64,000 nucleotides of DNA from Arthrobacter sp. PsM3 (GTDB taxonomy: Bacteria; Actinomycetota; Actinomycetes; Actinomycetales; Micrococcaceae), in contig NZ_JARUXE010000010.1 of NCBI RefSeq assembly GCF_030433895.1, positions 62,001 to 126,000 on the forward strand, written 5' to 3'. Under the pieces are notes generated by a model. That model searched no databases and was not told the DNA's origin. It saw only the letters and a program-made list of their open reading frames with translations. The position numbers were made by a program, and so were the translations under genes. Positions 44,046-52,924 of this stretch are shown piece after piece. Positions within the stretch are counted from its first letter, which is position 1, and each line of letters begins with the position of its first letter.

Positions 44046-44160
44046 CCGGCAGGGAACGGGGGGCGTTCCGCGCACCGGACACCGCAAAGAAATCTGACGT
44101 ATTTGCGGGCTGAGCGGTCACGAACTGGCTTCGGAGCGGCCGCAGTGGCACCATGCTTGG

Positions 44161-45168
44161 ATGCTTGAGGCAACCAAATCCCCGAAGTCCGATCCCGAGA
44201 CCAGCACCGTCGCCGTCCCGGCAAATCCCGCCCTCGCCGCCGAGGCCAAGATCGCCCGCATTGCGGTGACAGTATTCCCGCTGCTGGTCGTCATCGCAGG
44301 CGTCGCCGGGTACCTGCTGCCGGGCGCCTTCAAACCGATGGGGCCGAGCGTGCCGTACCTGCTGGGCATCATCATGTTCTGCATGGGCCTGACGCTGACG
44401 CCGCCCGACTTCGCCTCGGTGGCCAAGCGCCCCTGGGCCGTGGTCCTGGGCATCGTGGCGCACTATCTCATCATGCCCGGCGCCGGCTGGCTGATCGCCG
44501 TCGGCCTGAACCTGTCGCCGGAACTGGCGGTGGGCCTGATCCTCGTCGGCTGCGCGCCCTCGGGCACTGCGTCCAACGTGATGGCGTTCCTGGCCAAGGG
44601 CGACGTCGCCCTCTCGGTCGCCGTCGCCTCCGTGTCAACCCTGATCGCCCCGCTCGTGACGCCGCTGCTGGTGCTGTTCCTGGCCGGTTCCTACCTGCAG
44701 ATCGACGCGGGCGGCATGGTGCTGGACATCGTCAAGACCGTTCTGCTGCCGGTGATCGCCGGCCTGCTGGCCCGGCTGTTCCTCAAGAAGCTCGTCGCCA
44801 GGGTGCTGCCGGCACTGCCCTGGGCCTCCGCCGTCGTCATTTCCCTGATCGTGGCGATTGTGGTGGCCGGAAGCGCCAGCAAGATCGTCGCCGCCGGCGG
44901 GATCGTGTTCCTCGCCGTGGTGCTGCACAACGGCTTCGGCCTGGGCCTGGGGTATCTGGCCGGCAGGCTCGGGCGCCTGGACGACAAGGCCCGCCGGGCG
45001 CTGGCGTTCGAGGTCGGCATGCAGAACTCCGGCCTGGCCGCCACCCTGGCCACGGCGCACTTCAGCCCGCTGACCGCGCTGCCCTCGGCCGTGTTCTCGC
45101 TCTGGCACAACATTTCCGGCGCGATCGTCGCGGCCTGGCTGGCGCGGCGTCCGCTGCGGGACGAGTAG
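44161..45168 (+). CDS. Bile acid:sodium symporter (BASS) family transporter
   Basis: A 335-aa membrane protein with about ten helices. MGPSVPYLLGIIMFCMGLTLTPPDF near residues 60-84 and LVGCAPSGTASNVMAFLAKGDVALS near residues 128-152 are BASS signatures. Bacterial members import keto acids, pantothenate or other organic anions with sodium, and the true substrate here is unknown. An N-terminal hydrophilic tail of about 30 residues precedes the first helix. Divergent from SulP and convergent with the LacI-type gene. Confidence 0.9.
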   Translation: MLEATKSPKSDPETSTVAVPANPALAAEAKIARIAVTVFPLLVVIAGVAGYLLPGAFKPMGPSVPYLLGIIMFCMGLTLTPPDFASVAKRPWAVVLGIVAHYLIMPGAGWLIAVGLNLSPELAVGLILVGCAPSGTASNVMAFLAKGDVALSVAVASVSTLIAPLVTPLLVLFLAGSYLQIDAGGMVLDIVKTVLLPVIAGLLARLFLKKLVARVLPALPWASAVVISLIVAIVVAGSASKIVAAGGIVFLAVVLHNGFGLGLGYLAGRLGRLDDKARRALAFEVGMQNSGLAATLATAHFSPLTALPSAVFSLWHNISGAIVAAWLARRPLRDE

Positions 45169-45189
45169 GGGCGGGCGCCTCCCTGGCGC

Positions 45190-45762
45190 TTAGGCGGACA
45201 GCCGCGCGAGTAGCCTCGCGACCGCCTGCTCGAAAAATGTCTCCGCCCCGGCCGCCCCCGCAGTTCCCGGAGCCAGGATGTCGACACCGTCCGGCAGCGC
45301 CGAGTCCGAGAAAACCAGCAGGGCCACGCCGCGCTCGACGAGTTCCTTCATCGTCTCAAGGTCGCCGGCGGTGCGTTGCGCCGGTTGGGAGCCGAGGATG
45401 ACGCCGTCGGCCCCGCCGGAGAGCATGAACTGCCGCCAGCTACCGCCCAGCAGGATGACGGGCTGGTAGCCGTGCCGGGGCAGGATCATGGCGCCTGCCG
45501 CAGCGAGCGCGCGGTCCCAGGCATCGTCGAGGTCGCTGATGGCCACGGCCACGACGTCGGTGCGTCCCCGCCGCATTCCGCGGGCCGCCCGGTTCGGCAC
45601 ATAGCCTAGTTCATCGGCCGCCGCATGAACGCGGTCCTGGGTGGGCTGGCTGATCCGGGTGTTGCCGCCGGCGCGGCCGGACAGCACGTAGGAGACGGTG
45701 GTCAGGGACACTCCTGCGGCCTCCGCGACGTCGCGGATGGTGGGCTTGGATCCGTGCCGCAC
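45190..45762 (-). CDS. LacI-family regulator, truncated after the first half of the ligand domain
   Basis: A 190-aa protein with a complete LacI helix-turn-helix (TIRDVAEAAGVSLTTVSYVLSG, residues 8-29) and hinge, then a start of the periplasmic-binding-like domain (RTDVVAVAISDLDDAWDRALAAAG...). It ends about 140 residues short of full-length LacI proteins (about 330-340 aa), without the C-terminal subdomain. The 21 bp to the BASS gene stop hold no remnant. It may be degenerate or act without normal ligand binding. Confidence 0.75.
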   Translation of the reverse strand: MRHGSKPTIRDVAEAAGVSLTTVSYVLSGRAGGNTRISQPTQDRVHAAADELGYVPNRAARGMRRGRTDVVAVAISDLDDAWDRALAAAGAMILPRHGYQPVILLGGSWRQFMLSGGADGVILGSQPAQRTAGDLETMKELVERGVALLVFSDSALPDGVDILAPGTAGAAGAETFFEQAVARLLARLSA

Positions 45763-45856
45763 TGATGACTCCCGGGTACGTCTGCGCCGCGGATTCGTGG
45801 CGATGGCTGAAAGGTTCGTTTGGGTGAACCCCCGGTCTGAACTCTAGCCCTCACAC

Positions 45857-45919
45857 CAACGCGGGGTCACTTATCGCCCATCCCGGGCCTCCGGACGGGC
45901 GCTAAGTGACCCCGCGTTG
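45857..45919. repeat. 63-bp intergenic palindromic repeat, copy 2
   Basis: The 14-bp arms are identical to copy 1 (45857-45870 and 45906-45919). Inner bases TTATCGCCC pair with GGGCGCTAA, so the stem extends with different sequence from the other copies. It lies between the LacI-type gene start and the GNAT stop. Confidence 0.95.
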
Positions 45920-45934
45920 GTGGGTTTTAAGGGT

Positions 45935-46462
45935 TTACCGGGGGAGGTCCTTGGTGAACGCCAGCGGGCCGATGGTTTCCGGATCGGCGCCGAGGTCGAA
46001 CTGGGCCTCATAGCCCGTGTTGAGGTAGAGATGCTTCGCCTCGGGCTGCCGCGGCCCGGTGGTCAGGTAGACCTTCCGGTAGCCCCGGCGGGCCGCCAGG
46101 GCCTCGAGTTCCGCGAGGACGAACCGGGCCAGGCCGCGGCGGCGGTGCGCGGAGTGGGTCCAGATCCGCTTGAACTCGGCGGTGTCCGGCCCGTGCCGGC
46201 GGAAGGCCCCGCCGGCGACAGATGCGCCGTGCTCCTGCACGATCAGCAGCGCACCGTCCGGACCCGCGAATTCCCCGGCCGGGTAGCGGTTGAGCTCCTC
46301 GGCGGCGGCGCCGCGGCCGAAGAGGTCCCCATATCGGGTGTCGTATTCCACGGCCAACTCGTCCAGGAGCGGCCGGACGCGGGGATCGTCCATGGGCAGC
46401 TCCAGCACCGTGAGCGCCCAAGGGCGCAGGGGCGCCGGAGCCGGGATGGTTTGCTGGTTCAT
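45935..46462 (-). CDS. GNAT family N-acetyltransferase
   Basis: A 175-aa acetyl-CoA-dependent acetyltransferase. The acetyl-CoA pyrophosphate-binding loop is HRRRGLARFVLAELEALA near residues 107-124, followed by YRKVYLTTGPRQPEAKHLYLNTGYE. The gene starts 1 bp after the stop of the FAD/NAD(P) protein, so both are on one mRNA. In the Bacillus yxe operon a GNAT enzyme N-acetylates S-(2-succino)cysteine before monooxygenation; a comparable role here is inference from the neighbourhood. Confidence 0.85.
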   Translation of the reverse strand: MNQQTIPAPAPLRPWALTVLELPMDDPRVRPLLDELAVEYDTRYGDLFGRGAAAEELNRYPAGEFAGPDGALLIVQEHGASVAGGAFRRHGPDTAEFKRIWTHSAHRRRGLARFVLAELEALAARRGYRKVYLTTGPRQPEAKHLYLNTGYEAQFDLGADPETIGPLAFTKDLPR

Positions 46463-46463
46463 G

Positions 46464-48461
46464 TCAGGCCTTTCCCTGGCTGGTGGCCGGCGCAGACCGC
46501 ACTGGCGCCGGATGGACTGCCCCGGTTTCGGGCCGCTCCGGACGGCGGGGAGCCCCGGCCAGGACGGTCAGGATGCGCCGGGCGATGGCGTCGTTTTCGC
46601 GGAACGGCGCCGCGTTCGTGCCGGGCCTGGCAAAGGCCCCTGCGCCCCAGCCGGAGGTTCCGGGTCCCACACCGAACAGCCGGGGGCGTCGTTCCCCGAC
46701 CGGGCTGAGCAGCTCGTGGTGGTCCGAGACCAGCAGCCGCCCGGTGGAGTGCAGGCCGTCGGCGCTCAGGAGCTGCTGCTCGGCGCCGAAGCCGGAGCGG
46801 TGCAGCTGGCGCAGCAGCGGGTTGGCCGACCGGGCCACGGACGGTGCCGGAAGCCGGGCCTCGATCAGCGCGGCGGCGCGGACGATGACCCCGCCCCGGG
46901 CCGAGGTGGCGACGAACCGGCCGGATTCCTCCTCGGCACTGATCTCCAGCCCGGGGCCGATAAACCGCAGGACTCCGGCTTTGTGCAGGGCCAGCATCTC
47001 GCGGAGCCGGCGCGGCGGCGGTCCGGAGTCGACAAAGCTGAAGAACCCGTGCCACCAGCCGTGGACCGCCCGCTGCGAGCGGGAGTTCAGGCGCTCGGGC
47101 GGCACGAGGCGGCCCAGCTCCATGTAGACCTTGAGCAGCGCGGTGAAGAGAGCCAGGGTTTCGGAGTGGTCCGGCCCGGTGCGCAGCCGGAGGTCGTGCT
47201 CGATGTGGGCCGTGACGGCGGCTTCGATGTCCGCCGGGCCGGTGAATTCCCGGCCGGCGAACGGGTGGTCCAGCTGCTCGAGGTCCAGGTGCAGGCCCTC
47301 GTCCGGGACCGCCGCGGCCACCAGCCGGGTGCGCTCCGGGCTGTACCAGTCCACGGCGTCGAAACGCTTGGCGAACTCGGTCCAGCCCAGGCTGGTGCGC
47401 TCCGGGTAGCCGGTGAACAGCTCCCGGTAGTAGCCGTAGCCGGTGTCCTTGGCGATCAGCGGCCAGAGCTGGCTGCGGAAATCCAGCTCGCCGTGTTCGG
47501 CCAGGAGGGCAGCCACCGCCTCCGCGGTGAAGTAGCGCGGGGCCCCGGCGGGTTCGCCGCGCAGCTGCGAGGAAATCTTGGAATGGTAGGGCACTCCCCG
47601 TCGGGATCCTGCCCAGATCCGTGGTTCGGCGCCGGACGGCAGGTACGCCAAGCCGCCATCGGGCCGCTCCTCGAACCGTCCGCCCCGGCCCTCCATCAGC
47701 AGGACCAGCAGGTCCACGAACGCCAGGCCCATGCCGGAGACGATCACGTCCTGGCCCGGGGCGACCGGTGAATAGTCGACGTCGGTGGTGTAGCTGGGCG
47801 CCGCATGGAACCCGCCGTGCCGGGCGGCGAAGTCCGCCCACGCCGCGGACTCCGCGCCGGGGAGCGAGTCCGTGTGTCCCAGGGCGGTGACCACGACGTC
47901 GGCCGCGAGCGCCGCGCCGCCGGCCAACCGCACGAGGTACCCGCCGCCGTCGTGCTCCCCTGCGGTGGTGGGGACGGAGTCGATGCTGACCGCGGTGTCC
48001 TTGTGGACGGTGACGGTGGCGTCCGGGCCGAGCCGGGCCACCGCGTGCCGGAAGAACCATTCGAGGTAGGCGCTTTGGAGCTGCCGGGTGGGGAAGGTGG
48101 CGCCGGAGAGCTCCTTAAGCTGGCGCCGCAGCTCCGCCGGCAGTTCCGGGACGTCCGCGATGGAGCCGTCCAGGACGCCGGCGGCCCAGTCGGCCAGAGC
48201 CGGACCGTCCGCCACGGGACCCCCGCAGGACACCGACGAGTCGGTGAACATGGTGACGTCCGCCGCGGCCGAGTTGAGCATGAGGCCAGGATGCTGTTCG
48301 TAGCGCCAGATCCGCCCGGAGCCCGCGGTGTGCGGCTCGATCACGTGGACGTTCACGGGGGCATCGAAGAGCTCCGGCCGGTTGGCCGCCAGGCGCTCCA
48401 GGATGCCGGCCGCGCGGGGGCCGCCGCCGACAAAGACCACAGTAGGGGCATTCGCTGGCAT
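46464..48461 (-). CDS. FAD/NAD(P)-binding protein (NAD_binding_9 type)
   Basis: A 665-aa protein opening with the dinucleotide motif VVFVGGGPRAAGILERLA near residues 8-25. The N-terminal half matches the FAD/NAD(P)-binding family, with HPGLMLNSAAADVTMF, VTALGHTDS and a second glycine segment DVIVSGMGLAFVDLLVLLMEG near residue 240. The remaining 350 residues have no feature I can assign. It is probably a flavoprotein oxidoreductase or monooxygenase. The ATG at 48461 has GAGGAGG upstream. It leads a two-gene mRNA with the GNAT and is divergent from the ABC/LLM operon. Confidence 0.82.
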   Translation of the reverse strand: MPANAPTVVFVGGGPRAAGILERLAANRPELFDAPVNVHVIEPHTAGSGRIWRYEQHPGLMLNSAAADVTMFTDSSVSCGGPVADGPALADWAAGVLDGSIADVPELPAELRRQLKELSGATFPTRQLQSAYLEWFFRHAVARLGPDATVTVHKDTAVSIDSVPTTAGEHDGGGYLVRLAGGAALAADVVVTALGHTDSLPGAESAAWADFAARHGGFHAAPSYTTDVDYSPVAPGQDVIVSGMGLAFVDLLVLLMEGRGGRFEERPDGGLAYLPSGAEPRIWAGSRRGVPYHSKISSQLRGEPAGAPRYFTAEAVAALLAEHGELDFRSQLWPLIAKDTGYGYYRELFTGYPERTSLGWTEFAKRFDAVDWYSPERTRLVAAAVPDEGLHLDLEQLDHPFAGREFTGPADIEAAVTAHIEHDLRLRTGPDHSETLALFTALLKVYMELGRLVPPERLNSRSQRAVHGWWHGFFSFVDSGPPPRRLREMLALHKAGVLRFIGPGLEISAEEESGRFVATSARGGVIVRAAALIEARLPAPSVARSANPLLRQLHRSGFGAEQQLLSADGLHSTGRLLVSDHHELLSPVGERRPRLFGVGPGTSGWGAGAFARPGTNAAPFRENDAIARRILTVLAGAPRRPERPETGAVHPAPVRSAPATSQGKA

Positions 48462-48544
48462 GGGGCTCCTCCTCGGGAAGGCACACTTCGGGTGCTTCAG
48501 GGCCCCCATGCTAGGCAGGTCCGGCGGCACCGGTCGAGGCGCCG

Positions 48545-48579
48545 GTCACGGCTGGTCACCCCGCGTCACGGCGCGTCAA
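48545..48579. promoter_or_regulatory. Four GTCA elements at exact 10-bp spacing in the divergent control region
   Basis: GTCA starts at 48545, 48555, 48565 and 48575 (contexts GGTCACG, GGTCACC, CGTCACG, CGTCAAA). The helical phasing places all four on one face of the DNA, suggesting cooperative binding of a regulator. It lies between the divergent FAD/GNAT and ABC/LLM transcripts, about 65 bp upstream of the latter's promoter. Confidence 0.55.
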
Positions 48580-48642
48580 AAAGCGCAAAAAACCGACTCA
48601 TGACGCCGCAAGAAGCCCCGTGAACGAATGCAACAACCCGCC

Positions 48643-48671
48643 TTGCCGGGCCCCGGGGGCGCCCCTAGATT
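48643..48671 (+). promoter_or_regulatory. Promoter of the ABC/LLM operon
   Basis: TTGCCG (48643-48648), 17 bp, TAGATT (48666-48671). The permease ATG is about 50 bp downstream and has its own ribosome binding site, so this mRNA carries a short leader. Confidence 0.6.
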
Positions 48672-48720
48672 TGCAGGAATCCCGACCCCTACGAAGCAAC
48701 TGGAAGAAGCGAGGTGGCGC

Positions 48721-49854
48721 ATGAGTCCGACAACCAAGGTGGCCCAGTCCGCAGCCGGGCCGGCGTCCGCCGGCACATCAACCACACCCACAACCGGCGA
48801 CACTGATGCCGTGACCGAGGCGGCCGCGGCGGTTGCTGCCGGTTCGGCGGCGGCGGTCACCGAGGGATCCCTGGGCGGATCCGCCGGCGCGTCCGGGGGC
48901 GGATCCGGGGCAGCAAACCGCGGCCCGGCCACCGACTACGCCGAGTACCGGGTGGTTCCGGCACGGCACCCCTGGCGCTGGGTGGGCACCGCAGTGGTGG
49001 CCCTCGGCGTCGCGGGCATTGCCTGGTCACTCGCCACCAATCCGCGCTGGGAGTGGGGGGTCGTGGCGCAGTGGTTCACGGCGAAGTCGATCGTGGACGG
49101 ACTGCTGGAAACCCTCAAACTGACCGCCATCTCCGGCATCCTGGGCTTCATTCTGGGCTTCATCCTGGCCCTCATGCGGCTGTCCGCGTCCCCGCTGCTG
49201 GTGTCCGTGTCCTGGACCTTCTCCTGGATCTTCCGGTCCACTCCCCTGCTGGTGCAGATGCTGCTCTGGTACAACCTCGGCTACCTGTACGAGAAGATCA
49301 GCCTCGGCATCCCCTTCACCGATGTCCGGTTCTTCGAGATCCAGACCACCACGCTGATCAGCCAGTTCGCGGCGGCGGTGCTTGGCCTGACCCTGAACCA
49401 GGCGGCGTACTCGGCCGAGATCATCCGCGGCGGCATCCTCTCTGTGGACCAGGGCCAGCTGGAAGCCGCCTCGGCGCTTGGCATCCCGGCCTGGCGGCGC
49501 TCCACCCGGATCGTCCTGCCGCAGGCCATGCGCGCCATCCTGCCCACGGCCTTCAACGAGATCATCGGCCTGGTCAAGGGCACCTCCATCGTCTACGTCC
49601 TGGCCTACTCCGAGCTCTTCTACACCATCCAGGTCATCTACAACCGGACCCAGCAGGTCCTGCCGCTGCTGCTCGTGGCAACCCTCTGGTATGTCGTCAT
49701 CACCTCGGTGCTGAGCGTCTTCCAGTACTACATCGAGCGGTACTACTCCAAGGGCGCGGTCCGCACCCTGCCGCTGACCCCGCTGCAGAAGGCCTGCAGG
49801 TTCCTGTCCATCCACGCCCTCTCTGCCGACAACTCAGCAAAGGTCACCCGATGA
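48721..49854 (+). CDS. Polar-amino-acid-type ABC transporter permease
   Basis: A 377-aa HisM/TcyL-type permease. Residues 1-75 are a Ser/Ala/Gly/Thr-rich disordered tail that is unusual for the family. The membrane domain has about five helices, starting with a Trp-rich segment, and the ATPase-contacting EAA loop is EAASALGIPAWRRSTRIVLPQAMRAILP. The ATG at 48721 has GAGGTGG upstream. It overlaps the ATPase start by 4 bp (ATGA). It imports amino acids or S-modified derivatives together with the next two proteins. Confidence 0.93.
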   Translation: MSPTTKVAQSAAGPASAGTSTTPTTGDTDAVTEAAAAVAAGSAAAVTEGSLGGSAGASGGGSGAANRGPATDYAEYRVVPARHPWRWVGTAVVALGVAGIAWSLATNPRWEWGVVAQWFTAKSIVDGLLETLKLTAISGILGFILGFILALMRLSASPLLVSVSWTFSWIFRSTPLLVQMLLWYNLGYLYEKISLGIPFTDVRFFEIQTTTLISQFAAAVLGLTLNQAAYSAEIIRGGILSVDQGQLEAASALGIPAWRRSTRIVLPQAMRAILPTAFNEIIGLVKGTSIVYVLAYSELFYTIQVIYNRTQQVLPLLLVATLWYVVITSVLSVFQYYIERYYSKGAVRTLPLTPLQKACRFLSIHALSADNSAKVTR

Positions 49855-50711
49855 GCATCATCGCCACCGACATCCCCGCAGCCACCGGCGGCGCCGGCGT
49901 CCCCGCTGCCGGACCTACCCGCGGCCTGGTGGAAATCACCAAAGTCCGCAAGTCCTTCGGCGCCGTAGAGGTCCTCAAGGGCATCACCCTGACCGTCGAG
50001 CCGGGCGGCGTGGCCGTGATCGTGGGCCCTTCCGGTTCCGGCAAGTCCACCCTGCTGCGCACCATCAACCACCTGGAAAAGGTCGACGGCGGCTTCATCG
50101 CCATCGACGGGACGCTGGTGGGCTACGAGGTCCGCGGCAGCACCCTCCACGAGCTGAGGGAAAAGGACGTCCTGAAGCAGCGCACCGAAATCGGCATGGT
50201 GTTCCAGAACTTCAACCTGTTCCCGCACCTCACAGCGCTGGAAAACGTGACGGAAGCACCCGTCGTCGCCCCGCGCTCCGGAAAGCCGCGCCTCTCCAAG
50301 GCACAGGCCCGGGAACGCGGCCTGGAACTCCTGGACCGAGTGGGCCTGAAGGACCGCGCCGGCGCCTACCCCCGCCAGCTCTCCGGCGGCCAGCAGCAGC
50401 GGGTGGCGATCGCCCGCGCACTGGCCCTGGAACCCAAGATCCTGCTCTTCGATGAACCCACCTCGGCCCTGGACCCGGAGCTGGTCAACGAGGTCCTCGA
50501 CGTCATCCGCGGACTCGCCAAGTCCGGCACGACGCTCATCATCGTCACCCACGAGATGGGCTTCGCCCGCGACGTCGCAGACACCGTGGTCTTCATGGAC
50601 CAGGGCCAGATCGTGGAACAAGGCAGCCCGCAGGACATCTTTTCCAACCCGCGCGAAGAACGCACCCGGAGCTTCTTCTCCAAGGTCATCGAACCCGCTT
50701 TCAACATCTAA
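49851..50711 (+). CDS. Amino-acid ABC transporter ATP-binding protein
   Basis: A 286-aa ABC ATPase. Walker A is GPSGSGKST at 59-67, the signature is LSGGQQQR and Walker B is ILLFDEPTSALD, with the H-loop in VTHEMGFARD, the glutamine/histidine transporter subtype. A 25-residue Ala/Gly-rich leader precedes the core. Its ATG overlaps the permease stop and the binding protein begins 12 bp after its own stop, so the three are one unit. Confidence 0.96.
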   Translation: MSIIATDIPAATGGAGVPAAGPTRGLVEITKVRKSFGAVEVLKGITLTVEPGGVAVIVGPSGSGKSTLLRTINHLEKVDGGFIAIDGTLVGYEVRGSTLHELREKDVLKQRTEIGMVFQNFNLFPHLTALENVTEAPVVAPRSGKPRLSKAQARERGLELLDRVGLKDRAGAYPRQLSGGQQQRVAIARALALEPKILLFDEPTSALDPELVNEVLDVIRGLAKSGTTLIIVTHEMGFARDVADTVVFMDQGQIVEQGSPQDIFSNPREERTRSFFSKVIEPAFNI

Positions 50712-50723
50712 GGAACACCCGTC

Positions 50724-51752
50724 ATGGCAAACCCCAGCACCCGACCGTCCCGTTTCCGCAAACTCACGGCGCTTCCCGCCGTCGCCGTCCTCGGCGCTCT
50801 CTCCGGGACGCTGGCGCTGAGCGCCTGCTCCGATCCGGGCGCCGCGGCGGCAGGTGCGCAGCCGGCCACGACGGCGGCCAGGAACGGCGTCGTCTACAAC
50901 ACCTCCCCGGACCAGCAGCGCATCCGTGCGGAGAAGGACCCGGCCCTGGCCGCAGAGGTCCCCGAGCTGATCAACAAAGACGGCAAGCTGACGGTGGCCA
51001 CCACCGCCGGCTCCATCCCGCTGTCCTTCCACGCCAGCGACGACAAGGCCCCGATCGGCGTCGAACTCGATATCGCCCAGCTCGTCGCGGACAAGCTGGG
51101 CCTGGAACTGGACGTCCAGGTGACCTCGTGGGAAAACTGGCCGCTGAAGACCCAGTCCGGCGACTTCGAAGCCGTGTTCTCCAACGTGGGCATCAATGCC
51201 GCCCGGGTGAAGCTGTTCGATTTCTCCAGCTACCGCGCCGCGTACATGGGCTTCGAGGCGAAGAAAGACTCCAGCTACAACATCAGGGGCTCCGACGACA
51301 TCTCCGGGCTGAAGATCTCGGTGGGCTCCGGCACCAACCAGGAGAAAATCCTGATCGCGTGGAACCAGGAACTCGAAGCCAAGGGGAAGGCTCCCGCAGT
51401 CCTGCAGTACTACTCCTCCGACGCCGACACCATCCTCGCGCTGTCCTCGGGCCGCACCGACCTGAACATTGCCCCCTTCCCCTCCGTGACCTACCGCGAG
51501 AACACCCGCGATGATCTGAAGGTGGTGGGCCAGGTCAACGCCGGCTGGCCGTCCGAGACCCTCGTGGCCGCGACCACCCTCAAGGGCAACGGCCTGGCCC
51601 CTGCCATCACCGACGCGCTGAACTCCGCCATCAAGGACGGCTCCTACGGCAAGGTCCTTGAGCGCTGGGGCCTGTCCGAAGAGGCCCTCCCGGAGTCCAA
51701 GACCGTGACGGAGTCGAACTTCGGGACCCCCCAGGCAGGGAAAACACCGTGA
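50724..51752 (+). CDS. ABC transporter substrate-binding lipoprotein (SBP family 3)
   Basis: A 342-aa binding protein exported as a lipoprotein: basic start, hydrophobic core and lipobox ALSAC with C35. The mature part contains the family 3 amino-acid-binding pattern DKAPIGVELDIAQLVADKLGLELDVQ and later ISVGSGTNQEKIL. AAGGA precedes the ATG. Its stop overlaps the next start (GTGA). It is clearly paralogous to the lipoprotein at 56700-57683, sharing ACSDPGAAAAG after the lipobox and GSGTNQE. Confidence 0.94.
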   Translation: MANPSTRPSRFRKLTALPAVAVLGALSGTLALSACSDPGAAAAGAQPATTAARNGVVYNTSPDQQRIRAEKDPALAAEVPELINKDGKLTVATTAGSIPLSFHASDDKAPIGVELDIAQLVADKLGLELDVQVTSWENWPLKTQSGDFEAVFSNVGINAARVKLFDFSSYRAAYMGFEAKKDSSYNIRGSDDISGLKISVGSGTNQEKILIAWNQELEAKGKAPAVLQYYSSDADTILALSSGRTDLNIAPFPSVTYRENTRDDLKVVGQVNAGWPSETLVAATTLKGNGLAPAITDALNSAIKDGSYGKVLERWGLSEEALPESKTVTESNFGTPQAGKTP

Positions 51753-52924
51753 AATTCCAGGTCCTGGACATCATTCCCCACCTGAAGAACCCGGTCACTG
51801 GGGAGATCGTTTCCACCGCCGACCGGCTCAACCAGGTGGTCCGGACGGCGCAGCGCGCCGAGGAACTCGGCTATGACAGCTTTTCCGTCGGGGAACGGCA
51901 CGCCGGCGAGTTCATCTCCTCCTCCCCCACTTCGGTGCTGGCGGCCATCGCCACGGTGACCAGCACCATCCGGCTGCAGAGCGGCGTCACCGTGCTCTCC
52001 GTATTGGATCCGGTGCGGGTGGCCGAGGACTACGCCACGATCGACCAGCTCAGCCGCGGCCGGCTGGAACTCGTGATCGGCAAGGGCAACGAGGTGCTGC
52101 AGTATCCGCTCTTCGGCCTGGACATCGACGACCAGTGGGAGCTGCTGGCGGAAAAGTACGGGCTGCTGCGGCGGCTCTGGACCGAGGAGAACGTCACCTG
52201 GTCCGGGAAGTTCCGCCCGGCGCTGACCGAGCCGACCACCACGACGCCGCGTCCGTTCGCCGGGGCGCCGCGCGTCTGGCACGGCTCGGCGACCAGCCTG
52301 ACCTCAGCCGCGCTGGCCGCCAGCTGGGGCGACCCGCTGTTCACCGCCAACGCGATCCAGCCGCGCGAGAACTACGCCGTGCTGATCGAGCACTACCGCG
52401 CGGAGTATGAACGCCACGGCCACGACCCGAAGCACCAGTATCTGGGCTCGGGCGCGGGTGCCGGCGGGGTGTTCATCGCGGACACCACGCAGGAGGCGAA
52501 GCGGCAGTTCGGCCCGGTCTATGAGGCGCTCACCGCCGGCCGCAATGTCCCCGGGAACAACTCGCCGTACCGGGACATCGACCACGCCGTCGCCGAAGGC
52601 CCCGCGCTGGTGGGCAGCCCGGAACAGGTGATCGACAAGATCCTCAGCTACCACGAGCTCTACCGGCACGACCTGCAGTCCATTGCCCTGCCCACGACGC
52701 AGCCCTTCGAGCAGCAGCTGGAAATCCTGGAGCGGTTTGCGCTGGAAGTCATCCCGGCGGTCCGTGCCGCGGCGCCGACCACTCTCTGGGGCGAGGGTGA
52801 TCCCTTCGCCGGCCGTCCGGCAGTCGGGTTCGCTGGCAAAACAGCCGCCACCGAACCCGGCGCCGCCGCCGGCATCACCGCCGACCACACCAGCCACAGG
52901 AGCGCCCATGCCTACGCCCACTGA
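51749..52924 (+). CDS. LLM-class flavin-dependent oxidoreductase (first of three)
   Basis: A 391-aa bacterial-luciferase-like monooxygenase using FMNH2 and oxygen. AEELGYDSFSVGERHAGEFISSSPTSVLAAIATVT and YATIDQLSRGRLELVIGKGNE are LLM features. The GTG at 51749 overlaps the binding-protein stop. Its end overlaps the DUF1684 start by 17 bp. The substrate is unknown; the transporter suggests an amino-acid derivative. No flavin reductase gene is nearby. Confidence 0.88.
   Translation: MKFQVLDIIPHLKNPVTGEIVSTADRLNQVVRTAQRAEELGYDSFSVGERHAGEFISSSPTSVLAAIATVTSTIRLQSGVTVLSVLDPVRVAEDYATIDQLSRGRLELVIGKGNEVLQYPLFGLDIDDQWELLAEKYGLLRRLWTEENVTWSGKFRPALTEPTTTTPRPFAGAPRVWHGSATSLTSAALAASWGDPLFTANAIQPRENYAVLIEHYRAEYERHGHDPKHQYLGSGAGAGGVFIADTTQEAKRQFGPVYEALTAGRNVPGNNSPYRDIDHAVAEGPALVGSPEQVIDKILSYHELYRHDLQSIALPTTQPFEQQLEILERFALEVIPAVRAAAPTTLWGEGDPFAGRPAVGFAGKTAATEPGAAAGITADHTSHRSAHAYAH

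Noticed and set aside
42818..44113. 431-codon plus-strand frame opposite SulP
   Set aside because: Very rich in His, Asp and Gly with no recognisable domain; shadow of SulP.
46464..48530. Start of the FAD/NAD(P) protein at 48530
   Set aside because: The first 23 codons lack homology-like sequence and the ATG at 48461 has an excellent GAGGAGG site.
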